DNA from: Streptomyces spiroverticillatus
GTDB taxonomy: Bacteria; Actinomycetota; Actinomycetes; Streptomycetales; Streptomycetaceae
Direction: 5' to 3'
DNA length: 64,000 nt
Assembly (NCBI GenBank): GCA_014650415.1
Contig: BMUX01000005.1
Location: forward strand, 516,146-580,145
Shown here: in pieces, positions 27,715 to 37,097 of the stretch
Numbering within the stretch: position 1 is the first letter of the stretch
Layout: every line of letters starts with the position of its first letter
Notes under the pieces: generated by a model
Databases searched by the model: none
What the model saw: only the letters and a program-made list of their open reading frames with translations
What the model was told of the DNA's origin: nothing
Made by a program: the position numbers and the translations under genes

Positions 27715-27810
27715 GCCGGGCTCCCGGGAACGGACCCGGCCAAGGACGTCGAACTCACCATCACCGAAGGGGTGCTGACTCTGCGTGCCGAGTGCACCAC
27801 GGAATCGAGC
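27715..27810 (+). pseudogene. Relic of Hsp20/alpha-crystallin small heat-shock protein
   Basis: One frame reads LPGTDPAKDVELTITEGVLT then LRAECTTE, which matches the beta-strand core of actinobacterial Hsp20 proteins (VELTITEGVLTLRAER). Nothing before or after continues the family, so only about 30 residues survive. Confidence 0.6.
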
Positions 27811-28255
27811 GATTCAGGTGTGGAGCACGCTGGACCCCGGAGGCGCTGCGGGGCGACGTCACGGACCTCCAGGGCGGCACCTTGGCGGCTCCCCTCCAGG
27901 GGCAGCTGGCCTCGGGCTTCGTAGGGAGTTCCTGAAACCTGGCGTGAAGATCCTCGACGAGGCCTGCGGCGGGCGGAGGGCATGGCCTGGGACACCTCCA
28001 CGGACCAAGGCACCCATCAGCGATTCCTGGGCGAGGTCGGTGTACGGGAAGAGGCACCCGACGGCCGAGGCCGGCCCTCAGTGCAGCGAGCTGGCCTTCT
28101 ACAACCTGGGAGGGTTCAGCACCGCGATCGGCGACTACGAGCGCATTCACTTCCACAGCGCCCCTGCCGACCGGTTCGCCAGCTTCGCCGACGCACCTGG
28201 ATCGGGGTGTGCTCGCATTTGGCCGGGCCCGGCAGTCGAGCCGACCCGGGGCGAG
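27811..28255. other. Unassigned stretch
   Basis: About 440 bp between the Hsp20 relic and the acetyltransferase. One frame on the plus strand contains ELAFYNLGGFSTAIGDYERI, which has coding-like composition but no start signal or family match. It is treated as non-coding or relic. Confidence 0.35.
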
Positions 28256-29317
28256 TCAGAAGCGTTTGACGAGACTGACTGCTCGGTCGGTGACGGTGAA
28301 GCCGAGGCTCTGATACAGCCCGAGAGCACCCGTGGGGCTTTCGGCGTCGACATTGAGTACGGCATGGTCCAGCCCGTCGGCCCGCAGCGCCCGCATCACG
28401 CGGGCCAGCATCGTGCGGGCCAGCCCTTGCCCCCGCGCTTCTCGCCGCACGCCGACAGTGGAGACGTACCCGAACGGGCCGCCGCGCAGCGGCCACTCGT
28501 CCGGCTCCACGTCGACGAAGACGAATCCGACGACGCGCTCGGTGCGGTGCGGGCCGGAGGCTACGGCGAGTACGGACAGGTCCGGTCGGAATGCCTCCAG
28601 CCGGTGGCCCGAGGCCCACTCGGCGGCGGTGACGGGCTGAGAACCCCAATGGTCACGGAAGGCGTCGTTCATCGCTGACCTGGCCCGTTCGCTCCACTTC
28701 TCCGTGTAAGGCACGAGCCGCACTCCCGGGGCGGACGGCGGATCAGCGGCAGGCGCGGCAAGGTCACGCTCCAGCTCCAGCCACCACCGGGCTCTCTCGT
28801 AACCGTGGGTCTCCAGGAGCCGGATGGCAGGGGTGGCGTGGTCCTGCGCGTCCGATGCGAGCCACCCTGGCAGCGTGGCGTCGCTTGCCGCGAGGTGCTG
28901 AAGGCCGCGGGCCTCCTGCCACGCCAGGAGGGCTGTACCGATGCCCTCGCGTCGGCGGTTCGGGGCCACTATTCCGTTGAGCTCGACCCAGACGACCGTC
29001 TCCTGGCTCGCCGGGGCCGTGGCCGAGCCGTAGGCGGCGGCCCGCCCGGCGGCGTCGACGGCGATCACCGCGTCACGCTCGGGGGTGAAGGCCTCGCCGC
29101 GGAATTCCTCCTCCAGTTCGTCCCTCGTCACCAGCGAGCGGGGATGGTCGATCTTTCCGGCGGCATGCGCCAGGTCGAGGATCAGGCCGATGTCGGCAGT
29201 GGTGGCCGGCCTCCAGGTGAGCCCGTCCCCGGCCGCGGGCAGGGAAACCGTTGATGGGGCGGTCACTCGGTCGCGCAGTGCGCGGAGTTCGGGGCTGTGA
29301 GGCGTCGTCCCACTCAT
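28256..29317 (-). CDS. Tandem GNAT acetyltransferase
   Basis: 353 aa with two GNAT folds. Domain 1 has VELNGIVAPNRRREGIGTAL (acetyl-CoA loop RRREGIG) and domain 2 has VSTVGVRREARGQGLARTML (loop RREARGQGLA) followed by LNVDAESPTGALGLYQSLGF. The tandem layout resembles mycothiol synthase MshD, but neighbours give no thiol link, so a resistance or metabolite acetyltransferase is equally possible. The AT-rich upstream region holds an operator-like motif shared with the PaaX locus. Confidence 0.85.
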   Translation of the reverse strand: MSGTTPHSPELRALRDRVTAPSTVSLPAAGDGLTWRPATTADIGLILDLAHAAGKIDHPRSLVTRDELEEEFRGEAFTPERDAVIAVDAAGRAAAYGSATAPASQETVVWVELNGIVAPNRRREGIGTALLAWQEARGLQHLAASDATLPGWLASDAQDHATPAIRLLETHGYERARWWLELERDLAAPAADPPSAPGVRLVPYTEKWSERARSAMNDAFRDHWGSQPVTAAEWASGHRLEAFRPDLSVLAVASGPHRTERVVGFVFVDVEPDEWPLRGGPFGYVSTVGVRREARGQGLARTMLARVMRALRADGLDHAVLNVDAESPTGALGLYQSLGFTVTDRAVSLVKRF

Positions 29318-29407
29318 GGGGATCCTTTCTCGGTACCGCCTTTACCCGCTTCGGGGATCTGCGGCGGCCCGAAGGCAGTATGTCCAGTTTGCATCACGAC
29401 ATCATAT

Positions 29408-29429
29408 CGTTCATTTTCGATACGATCGT
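29408..29429. promoter_or_regulatory. Operator-like motif, copy B
   Basis: A 22-bp element containing CGATACGA (TCGTATCG on the minus strand) matches the element at 31701-31722 at 18 of 22 positions. It lies in the divergent promoter region between the GNAT gene at 28256 and the PH-SHOCT gene at 29464 and includes an inverted repeat TATCG-N8-CGATA. Confidence 0.55.
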
Positions 29430-29463
29430 TCTCAATGTAATCGATTCTTGGAGTGGGGTCCTC

Positions 29464-30158
29464 ATGGACTGGGGAGATCTCATCTACATCGCCTTCGACG
29501 TGCTCGGCGACGAGTCGTGCGCGCAGCTGGCCGGGAAGGCGGCGGTGGACACGGCAGTGCCCGGCGAGGAACCCCTGGCGGCGACCTCCGGGCGGGCCCG
29601 GGACCAGTGGACGGACGGCACGCTGGTGCTGACCACGCACCGGCTGCTCTGCGTCAAAGAGGGCAAGGCTCCGCAGGCGGTGCCGCCGGCCACGTCACCG
29701 ACGTCGCGGTCGCGCCCTCCCGGCTGACCGGGCAGATCCTCCAGGTCACCGCGCTGACCGGGGCGTACAGCTGGGAGGAGGTCAAGGATGCCGAGGCGTT
29801 CGCGGGCAAGGTCCGTGGGGCTGTGGCCGGTGCCCTGCCCGCGCCTGCCGTCGCGACGGGGCCCAACGGAGAGGCGTCCGCGCTGGTCGAGCGCCTGGAG
29901 CGGCTTGCGGCGCTGCATCGCTCCGGTGCGCTGAGCGACGACGAGTTCACCCGGGCCAAACAGCGGATGATCGGCGCTCGAGCGGCGGCAGGACCGCCGC
30001 CCGGCCGCTGCGTCACGTTCCGGCCGGGTCGGGGAGAGGACGCGGCCCTCAGCCGGGAAGCGTTCGACAGCGGGCGCGGCCCCGCGTTGAGGGCCGGGGC
30101 CGAGCCGTGGTCACTGCCCGTCGGGTGCGTCGCTGTAATGGCGGAACAGGCGAGGTAG
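29464..30158 (+). pseudogene. PH-like plus SHOCT protein disrupted by a frameshift
   Basis: ATG 29464 opens MDWGDLIYIAFDVLGDESCA and continues through a bacterial PH-like strand set (DGTLVLTTHRLLCVKEGKAP). Near 29680 the continuation moves to another frame: HVTDVAVAPSRLTGQILQVT, then LVERLERLAALHRSGALSDD and EFTRAKQRMIG, a classic SHOCT domain. A single-base indel explains the break. After SHOCT the frame stays open to 30158, overlapping the convergent PaaX-like gene by 48 bp, which is unlikely to be native. Confidence 0.7.
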
Positions 30159-31004
30159 TGCGGTGGGAGTGTCCTGAGCTGCGGGGAGGGCGCGCAGAGC
30201 GGTCCAGCATTCCTGGGCGAGTCGGCGGGCCCGGGTGCCGGGCCAGGGCTGGGGCAGCAGTTCCGGGGGCAGCAACGGATCGGGAGTCATGGCGCGGCTG
30301 AACTCCGCGGCCAGTTCCACGGCCATGGTGAGCCGCTCGATCCCGGACAGGGCTGTGCCGTGCGTCAGCCGGTCGGCGCAGGTCGTCGCGAAGGCCGCGA
30401 GGCGTTCGTGTCCGGCGGCGATCTCCCCCAACGGCCAGGTGGCGGAGGCCAGTCGACGAGGGTCGGCGGCGTCCCCGATGCGCAGGTCGGTACTGGTGAG
30501 GAAGGTGACGGAGCCGAGTACGTCGAGTTGGCGGGCCCGGGCTTCGACCAGGTCGGCGATGGGGTTGGCGGCGACGTACAGGCCTCCCTGGACGGGTGCC
30601 GCGCCCAGGTGCAGCAGGGTTTCCCGGAGGGCGTCGCGGGCGGTACGGCGAGCCTCGGGGATGGCGAAGGCGAACAGGTGCCACGTGCCGTCCCAGGGCG
30701 CGAACCCGCGGTCCTGCCGGTAGGCGTGGCGGACATGGTCGGCGTCGGGGGCAATGATGCCGGTTTCGGCTTCGGCCACTGCCCGCAGCACGGCCTTGCG
30801 CCCCCGCCCCTCGTGGGTGAATCTGCCCTCGGTGACGAGGCGCTTGATGCACAGCCGGACCTGCTGGTCGGTCATGCCGAGGAGTTCGGCAACGGCGTAG
30901 AGCTCGCCGGCGTCGACCGTTCCGTCTTCGCGGACCAGGGCGTGCACGAGCAATCGGGTGGGGATCTCCGGACGCGGTGCGTGGGCCGGCTGTGTGGGTG
31001 TCAT
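30111..31004 (-). CDS. PaaX-family transcriptional regulator
   Basis: 297 aa. The N-terminal winged helix (PTRLLVHALVREDGTVDAGE, LLGMTDQQVRLCIKRLVTEG) is followed by the central PaaX domain (DGTWHLFAFAIPEARRTARD ALRETLLHLGAA) and the C-terminal PaaX-C domain. PaaX proteins repress aryl-CoA catabolic genes and respond to CoA thioesters, but no such pathway is here. Its start overlaps the stop of the acetyltransferase at 31001 by 4 bp (ATGA-type coupling). The repeated motif at 31701 and 29408 is a candidate operator. Confidence 0.88.
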   Translation of the reverse strand: MTPTQPAHAPRPEIPTRLLVHALVREDGTVDAGELYAVAELLGMTDQQVRLCIKRLVTEGRFTHEGRGRKAVLRAVAEAETGIIAPDADHVRHAYRQDRGFAPWDGTWHLFAFAIPEARRTARDALRETLLHLGAAPVQGGLYVAANPIADLVEARARQLDVLGSVTFLTSTDLRIGDAADPRRLASATWPLGEIAAGHERLAAFATTCADRLTHGTALSGIERLTMAVELAAEFSRAMTPDPLLPPELLPQPWPGTRARRLAQECWTALRALPAAQDTPTALPRLFRHYSDAPDGQ

Positions 31005-31660
31005 CGGGGAGTTCCTCCGCCCAGGTCCTCCGGGGTGACGGCACGGTGCATGGTGGTGACAGCACCGAAGCCCATCAATCTCCGCAGAAATGGGGTCTGT
31101 TGGGTGTGTACGGCGCTGAAGCCATGGCGTTCGTACAGGGCCTTGGCGCGCGGGTTGACGTCGATGACGTCGAGCCGGATCCGGGTGCAGGTGTTCTCGG
31201 CGGCCACGGCGGCGATGCCGTGCAGCAGCAGGCCGCCGATCCCGGTGCCGCGGTGGTCCGGCGCCACGCAGATGCCGTCCATCACCAGTTCGCCCTCGGC
31301 GGGTTTCCGGGTGAACAAGGCAAGGAGTGCAAGCCGGGGGAGCCCGCGCAGCGGGCCGTATGCGGACAGTACGTCGCGTGCTGTGCCGCCGGTCAGGCCG
31401 CGCCCGTCCAGCTGGTAGCCGACGACACCGACGACGCGGCCTGTGCCACCGAGCGCCGTGATGCCGCGGTCGTGGTGCAGATGGGAGGCGAGGAACGCCC
31501 GGCCCTTCGCGGGCGGACCCAACGTGCTGCCGAGCTTGCAGCCAAATGCCTCCCAGTACAGGGCGGCCACCTGCCGCTCAGCACCGTCGGGGATGCCTCG
31601 ATGCAGACGGGGGGCGTCGCTGCTGCCCCGACCGCCTGCCACCTCCTGCGATGCACCCAT
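31001..31660 (-). CDS. GNAT acetyltransferase
   Basis: 219 aa from ATG 31660, chosen for GGAGGGAC 5 nt upstream; an in-frame GTG lies 27 nt earlier. Motif A is MDGICVAPDHRGTGIGGLLL and motif B is LDVIDVNPRAKALYERHGF. It is the first gene of a coupled pair with the PaaX-like regulator, and it is divergent from the DUF418 gene across an AT-rich promoter region. Confidence 0.85.
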   Translation of the reverse strand: MGASQEVAGGRGSSDAPRLHRGIPDGAERQVAALYWEAFGCKLGSTLGPPAKGRAFLASHLHHDRGITALGGTGRVVGVVGYQLDGRGLTGGTARDVLSAYGPLRGLPRLALLALFTRKPAEGELVMDGICVAPDHRGTGIGGLLLHGIAAVAAENTCTRIRLDVIDVNPRAKALYERHGFSAVHTQQTPFLRRLMGFGAVTTMHRAVTPEDLGGGTPR

Positions 31661-31700
31661 GGTCCCTCCACTCGTTTCGACCGCCACCGAGAATCATAGT

Positions 31701-31722
31701 ACGCTCGTATCGGAAACGACCG
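31701..31722. promoter_or_regulatory. Operator-like motif, copy A
   Basis: A 22-bp element with core TCGTATCG followed by GAAACGACCG, located between the divergent GNAT/PaaX unit and the DUF418 gene. It matches the 29408-29429 element (opposite strand) at 18 of 22 positions, so one regulator, most simply the PaaX-like protein, may control both loci. Confidence 0.55.
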
Positions 31723-31751
31723 TTTTGGATTCGATAGATTCAGGAGTGCCC

Positions 31752-33014
31752 GTGAGTGCCCGACCAGGTACGGAGAGCCCCGCGCGCCGCCTGCCCGCCA
31801 CAGGGAGGCAACCAGCCGGCGGTGTCCGGCTGGCGCAGGTGGACGCGCTGCGGGGGTTCGCCCTGCTCGGCATCCTCATGGTCAACATCACCTACCTGGC
31901 ATCCGCCTACCACGGCACGGGCCTGGAGGACCCGGGCCTGGGCGGCCCGCTGAGCGAGGTCGTCCGCCGGCTGGTGACGGTGCTCTTCGAGGCAAAGTTC
32001 TTCCTGCTGTTCTCGTTCCTGTTCGGCTACAGCTTCACGCTGCAGATCGACTCGGCCGAGCGACGCGGCGACCGGTTCGCACCACGCTTTCTGCGGCGCC
32101 TGACCGGGCTGTTCGTGATCGGCGTCATCCACGCCGTCATCCTCTTCCCCGGCGACATCCTCACCCTGTACGCCGTCCTGGGTCTGATCCTGCTTGCGCT
32201 GCGCCGGGTCCGGCCCCTTAACGCGGTGCGGATCGCCTTGGCACTGCTGGCGGTGACCGCAGTCGGATACGCGCTCCTCGCGCTCGCCGTCGCCGATGCG
32301 GGCGGTGGCGGCGTCATCCCCACATCCACGGCATCCGCCGCGGCACAGGCGACCGAGGCCCTGCGCGGCGGCCCCGCGTCGGTCATCGGCGCCCACCTGC
32401 AGGAACTGCCTGATGTGGTCGCCCTGCTGCTCTTCTTCCAGGCGCCGTCCGCGCTCGCCGCCTTCCTGCTGGGCCTGGCGGCCGGACGCCGACGCGCTTT
32501 TGCCGACACCGGCCGACACCAGCGGCTCCTGCGTCGGCTCCAGTGGGTCGGCTTCACGGCCGGCCTGCTGGGCGGCATCGTGTACGCGGATGCGAGCCTG
32601 AACCACCCCGAGTCCGCGTACCAGCTTCTCGCCATGGGCCTCGATGTGATCACCGCTCCCCTGCTGGCCGCCGCTTTTGCGGCGACCGTGCTCCGCCTCG
32701 CCCACGGCCGCTGAGGACAGGCCGTGGTCACCGCGTTCGCGCCGGCGGGCCGCATGTCGCTGACCAACTATCTCGGTCAATCCCTGGTCTGCGCCTTGCT
32801 GTTCACCGGATTCGGGGCCGCGCTGGTCGGCCGCGTCCCGCCCGTCGGAGTTGCGGCGATCGCCCTGGCCTTGTTCGCGGCGCAGGCCGTGGCCAGTCGA
32901 TGGTGGCTGCGACACCACGCCTACGGCCCGCTGGAGTGGCTGCTGCGTGCCTGGACCACGCTCTCGGCACCCCCGTGGCGCACGTGCAGCCAGAAACAAA
33001 AGATTCAGCCATAG
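31752..33014 (+). pseudogene. DUF418 membrane protein with in-frame stop
   Basis: GTG 31752 (AGGAG upstream) opens a DUF418 protein: VRLAQVDALRGFALLGILMV, FLFGYSFTLQID, and several helices. At 32712-32714 a TGA interrupts LRLAHGR-stop-GQAVVTAF, after which the same frame continues through the conserved DUF418 C-terminus AGRMSLTNYLGQSLVCALLF and HHAYGPLEWLLRAWT to 33014. A CGA-to-TGA change would explain it. Read-through or expression as two pieces cannot be excluded. Confidence 0.8.
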
Positions 33015-33069
33015 CCCCCTTTTATGCGTTCACGTTCTTGTCCTGCTTCATGAGGAAAGGTGTATCGGT

Positions 33070-33801
33070 ATGTCCGGCAAGGAAATGACTACCGTGATCC
33101 GGCAGAAAATTTCGAACCGAATTCTTGTGGCGGCCGGATTTCCGGTCCTGGGAGCAGTGGCCGGATGGCTGCTGAAGCTCCTGGCGAACTGGGCTGCCTC
33201 CTGGCCCTGGATTCCGTGGGAGGGGCCGGTCGAACTCGTCAACAACGCACCTGAACCAGTGGTGACACTGGTCAGCCTGCTGGTCGGAGCCTTGGCCGGT
33301 GGCGTCCTCGTGCTCATGGCCGAGCACGGCTACGTGACCGTCACCATCGAGGACGACCAGGTCACAACGGATCGTGGCGACTCCAGCCAGAGCGTTTCCC
33401 GGGCCGCGATCCACGGGGTGTTCGCCGACGGCAAGCGGCTTGTGGTTCTCGGCGAGCGAGGCCAGGAACTGGCCGTGGAAAGTAAAACCGAGGGCGCGGA
33501 TCTGCCGACGGTCAAGCAGCTCGCGAACGGCTTTCAGACACACGGATACCCGTGGCTGCCGGACGGGGATCCCTACCAGGACGAATACAGGCGATGGGTC
33601 GAGGACATGCCGGGCCTGCCGGTCAGCGGCAACGCACTTCTCAAAGCACGGGCAGAGGCTCTGAACAAGCAGGAAGAGAGCAACGTCGCGGAGCTGCGAC
33701 AGGAACTGGCGAAGCTTGGGATAGTCGTACGCGACACAGGCAAGAGGCAGTGGTGGCGGCGTGTCCGGCAGGCGGATGAGCAGAAGGAACACGCTCTCTG
33801 A
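33070..33801 (+). CDS. YqeB-like membrane protein
   Basis: 243 aa. Two membrane helices (ILVAAGFPVLGAVAGWLLKL and VVTLVSLLVGALAGGVLVL) precede a soluble PH-like domain (VTVTIEDDQVTTDRGDSSQS) and a charged helical tail ending KRQWWRRVRQADEQKEHAL. The layout matches Bacillus YqeB and its actinobacterial relatives, whose role is unknown. Start ATG 33070 has GAGGAAAGG upstream. Confidence 0.7.
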   Translation: MSGKEMTTVIRQKISNRILVAAGFPVLGAVAGWLLKLLANWAASWPWIPWEGPVELVNNAPEPVVTLVSLLVGALAGGVLVLMAEHGYVTVTIEDDQVTTDRGDSSQSVSRAAIHGVFADGKRLVVLGERGQELAVESKTEGADLPTVKQLANGFQTHGYPWLPDGDPYQDEYRRWVEDMPGLPVSGNALLKARAEALNKQEESNVAELRQELAKLGIVVRDTGKRQWWRRVRQADEQKEHAL

Positions 33802-33937
33802 CGGGCCGTCGGACAAGGCGTGCTGGAAGCGGCGCCTCCGCGGCCAGTACCGAAGGCGGGGCGGCATCTCCGAGGGCGGCATCAAGGACCCTGGTGCCCC
33901 GCCACAACGTCTGTCGGCGAACGAAGGTCAAGGATCA

Positions 33938-34915
33938 CGGCTAAAGATCATCGTGCCCGTTCAAGCGGGGCGCGATCGCGCTCGTCGATTCTTCGGGCAA
34001 GACGGTCACTGCGGTGGGTCGGGAACTCGGCATCCGCTCGGAGTCCCTGCGTGGCTGGTACCGCCGGGCCAAGGCGGGTCGGGGTGAGGGCGAGTCCGGT
34101 GAGTGAGCTGTACCGGTTCATCCACGCGGAGAAGGCGAACTACCCGGTCGTTCTGCTGTGCCGGGCGCTGAAGGCCGCCCGCTCGTCGTACAGCGCGTGG
34201 TGTGATGGCGAGGTGGCCCGCCGCGCCCGGGAGGCCGTGGACGACGCGCTCGGGCAGGAGATCACGGTGCCGCACGTCGCCTCTCGCCATGCCTACGGTG
34301 TCCCGCGCATTCACGCTGAACTGCGACGCCTGGGGCAGTGGGTGAACCGCAAGCTTGGCGCCCGCGTCATGCGCGAGCGCGACATACGTGGCGTCATACG
34401 GCGCCAGCGCCGCTCGCTGAACCGGTCGGATGCGAAGGCGAAGCCGGCCCCGGACCTGATCGGCCGTGACTTCCACGCCGAGCGTCCCGGGACCAAGCTG
34501 GTCGGCGACATCACCTGCCCGCCCACCGCCGAGGGCCGGCTCTACCTCGCCTGCTGGCTGGAACGCGCCACCCGCGAGGTCATCGGCTATGCCATGGCAG
34601 ATCACCACCGAGCCGACCTCGTCGTCGAGATTCTGGGGCCTCTTGGAGAAGGAGATCGGCACCCGGACCTGGCCCGGCCGGGCGACCGCCCGCGCCGAGG
34701 TCTTCACCTTCATCGAGACCTTCGGCAACCGCCGTCGCCTGCGCAAGCACAAAGTCTTCGACCACCTCAGCCCGGCCGAGACCAGGCAACGACACCAACA
34801 TGCCCTTGCGGCATATCGATCACGTGTCCGGATCACGGGGAAGCTTCACCTTTTCGCTCGCTTGTCGAGGTCCTTCGGGGCGCTGTTCCGCGGCGGGCGT
34901 GGTGCTACTTGCTGA
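33938..34915 (+). mobile_element. IS3-family insertion sequence relic
   Basis: An OrfA fragment reads SSGKTVTAVGRELGIRSESL and ends with a stop at 34108. OrfB starts at GTG 34099 (SELYRFIHAEKANYPVVLLC, then HAYGVPRIHAELRRLGQWVN) and enters the rve domain at GTKLVGDITCPPTAEGRLYL. After DLVVEIL (about 34635) the catalytic middle is deleted, and in another frame the IS3 tail ARAEVFTFIETFGNRRRLRK and SPAETRQRH appears. The DDE triad is incomplete, so it cannot transpose on its own. Terminal repeats were not identified. Confidence 0.85.
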
Positions 34916-36113
34916 GCCAGAGATCCGGGCCGAACACTTCGTAATGGATGGACGGGGGCCTCAGCCCATGGGCGAGCAGATCGGTGCGGGCGGCCTTCAT
35001 AAAGGCCAGGGGACCGCACAGGAATGCCGTGGTGTCAGGTGGGAGGGAGAGGCGGGCGATGTCGGCCCAGCCCTCGCTGACATGATCCGCGGCGGCGTCC
35101 GGGTGATCGGTGTCCTCGTACCACACGTGCAGCGAAGCATGGGTGAGTCGGCCGACCAGTTCGACGAGTTCGAGCCGGTGGGCGTGATCACTGGGGGAGC
35201 GGTCCGCGTGGACGACGGTCACGGGCCGGTGGGGCGAGGTGGTGGCGAGGTGTTCCAGCATGGCCAGCATGGGGGTGACGCCGATGCCTGCCGAGGCGAG
35301 CAGCAGCGGGTTGTCGCCCTCGGGCAGCAGGAGGTCACCGAAGGGGAGGGAAACCTGAAGGGCGCCGCTGGCTGTGGCGTGGGCGTGCAGCCAGGAGGAG
35401 ACCTCACCCTCGGGCACGTGGCCGTCGGGGGAGTACTCCCGCTTGACGGTGATGCGCCAGGTCTTGAGGCCGGGGGCCGAGGACAGGCTGTACTGCCGTG
35501 TCTGGTGTGCCCCGTCGGGCAGTTCGACCCGCACGCTGACGTACTGGCCGGGGGTGAACGGTCCGGTCGCCGACCCGTCGGCGCGTCGCAGGATGAGGGA
35601 CACCGCGTCGGGGGTCTCCTCATGGCGTTCCGTGATCTCCATGGTCTGCCAGACGGCGCCGTCCTCGACCTGTGCCTGCGCGTACAGGCGCGCTTCCATG
35701 GCGATGAGGGCGTTGGCCATCAGCCAGTAGACCTCGTCCCAGGCTGATGCCACCGCCGGGGTCACGGCATCCCCGAGGACCTCGGCGATGGCTTGGAGGA
35801 GGTGCCGGGCGACCAGCGTGTACTGGTCGGAGGTGATACCGAGTGCGGCGTGCTTGTTCGCGATGCGGCTCAGCACCGCGTCGGGGCGCTCGTCCGGATG
35901 CCCGACGAGCGCGGTCGCGAAGGCGGCGACTGCGCCGGCCAGTGCCTCCTTCTGCGTGCCGCTGGCCTGGTTCGCCCGGTTGAACAAGTCGTCGAGCAGT
36001 TCGGGCCGTTCCTCGAACATACGGCGGTAGAACAGCTCGGTGATGGTGTCGAGGGAGGCACCCACGGTGGGAAGAGTCGTGCGGACGATCTGTGCGGATC
36101 GTTCGGAAAGCAT
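34905..36113 (-). CDS. hmp: Flavohemoglobin (nitric oxide dioxygenase)
   Basis: 402 aa with full domain order: globin (1-140; B10 Tyr29, E7-region Gln53, proximal His88 in RIANKHAALGI), FAD domain (150-260; GQYVSVRVELPDG, RQYSLSSAPG) and NAD domain (265-402; LLLASAGIGVTPMLAMLEHL, ending YEVFGPDLWLSK). It converts NO plus O2 to nitrate using NAD(P)H. It partly overlaps the IS3 relic end by about 10 bp. A site resembling Streptomyces NsrR operators sits immediately upstream of its ATG. Confidence 0.95.
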   Translation of the reverse strand: MLSERSAQIVRTTLPTVGASLDTITELFYRRMFEERPELLDDLFNRANQASGTQKEALAGAVAAFATALVGHPDERPDAVLSRIANKHAALGITSDQYTLVARHLLQAIAEVLGDAVTPAVASAWDEVYWLMANALIAMEARLYAQAQVEDGAVWQTMEITERHEETPDAVSLILRRADGSATGPFTPGQYVSVRVELPDGAHQTRQYSLSSAPGLKTWRITVKREYSPDGHVPEGEVSSWLHAHATASGALQVSLPFGDLLLPEGDNPLLLASAGIGVTPMLAMLEHLATTSPHRPVTVVHADRSPSDHAHRLELVELVGRLTHASLHVWYEDTDHPDAAADHVSEGWADIARLSLPPDTTAFLCGPLAFMKAARTDLLAHGLRPPSIHYEVFGPDLWLSK

Positions 36114-36123
36114 GCCAACTCCG

Positions 36124-36146
36124 AATTGGTGAATGAGATGTGTGTT
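36124..36146 (-). promoter_or_regulatory. NsrR-like operator upstream of hmp
   Basis: On the minus strand this 23-bp element starts AACACACATCTCAT and ends CACCAATT. It matches 18 of 23 positions of the S. coelicolor hmpA1 NsrR site as I remember it. NsrR is an NO-sensing Fe-S repressor. The recalled reference site was not checked. Confidence 0.5.
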
Positions 36147-36275
36147 TTCAGATGAGTCACCGTCGGTGTCTCATCGGTGCTCGACCGATTGACCGGACAG
36201 CGGATCACCTTGTGACAGCTACGCCGCACCCTGTGGTTGATTACGAGCGGAGAGTGTCTTGTGCCTCAAGGAACT

Positions 36276-36641
36276 TCAGCATCGCGATGCTGAACAGGGT
36301 GAACCGAACGTCCCTCCCTGGCTGCAGTGGTCGAAGACATGGGCCTGCGTGATCTGACGCAGCACAGCGGTGGCGCTGTCGTCGGTCAGGAGGCCGAGAG
36401 GGGTGGTGAGGGCGGCAGTGCAATCGGCCGCCTCGGGGTGGGCGTCGACGTTGCGTTCCAGGAACCGTTCCATGGCGGCGACCGCCGTTGACCAAAACGC
36501 GTCATCCGCCACCTGTCTTCGCGGTCGGCCGAGGTGTTCGACGACATGGTGCCGGAGTTTCGCGTACATGGCCGCGGTGTGGTCGCGGGCGGTCGGCAAG
36601 TGACCGGAGCTCTCTGTTCCGATCGGCTCGACATCGACCAT
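36276..36641 (-). CDS. Hypothetical small helical protein
   Basis: 121 aa from ATG 36641. It is a mostly alpha-helical protein (MYAKLRHHVVEHLGRPRRQV, AVAAMERFLERNVDAHPEAA, LGLLTDDSATAVLRQIT) with G/C-rich third codon positions supporting coding. I recognise no domain. It lies upstream of hmp on the same strand. Confidence 0.5.
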   Translation of the reverse strand: MVDVEPIGTESSGHLPTARDHTAAMYAKLRHHVVEHLGRPRRQVADDAFWSTAVAAMERFLERNVDAHPEAADCTAALTTPLGLLTDDSATAVLRQITQAHVFDHCSQGGTFGSPCSASRC

Positions 36642-37097
36642 GGTCAGGCGCTCTTCCAGCGCAGGCATCCGGAGGTTCCCCAGCCGATCCCCGGCTCGCC
36701 GCAATGAGCGCCACACACGGGGCCCGCACCGTCAATGTGGTACCGCTGTTCGATGTGGGCGGGACTGCGGGGGACGGTGAGCGAATGAGCGCAGGGAGAG
36801 ACGCGAGGACTGATACGAGTGCTTCACGTTCTCCGATGATCCGAGCGCGGCGGCTGGTCTCCAGGAAGACTGGCACTGTCATGGAACGAAGCGCTTCCCA
36901 GAACCAACAGTGTCATTGGGCGTGTTTCAGTGAGGTAGGCTGAATGCAGTGGTTCCGACGGCGAGGCGCACTCCGCGAAGGCGTCGGGAACACGACGCAC
37001 CCGCTGCACAGAGCCGAGCGGGTGCCGTGGCCCCGGACGCTTTCGAACCCCCGCGAAATCGGCGTCCGGGGCTATGAACTGGCTCTTTCTCTTCCGC
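36642..37097. other. Intergenic region
   Basis: About 450 bp with no convincing gene. Its right end holds out-of-frame debris of the winged-helix pseudogene that follows. Confidence 0.4.
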
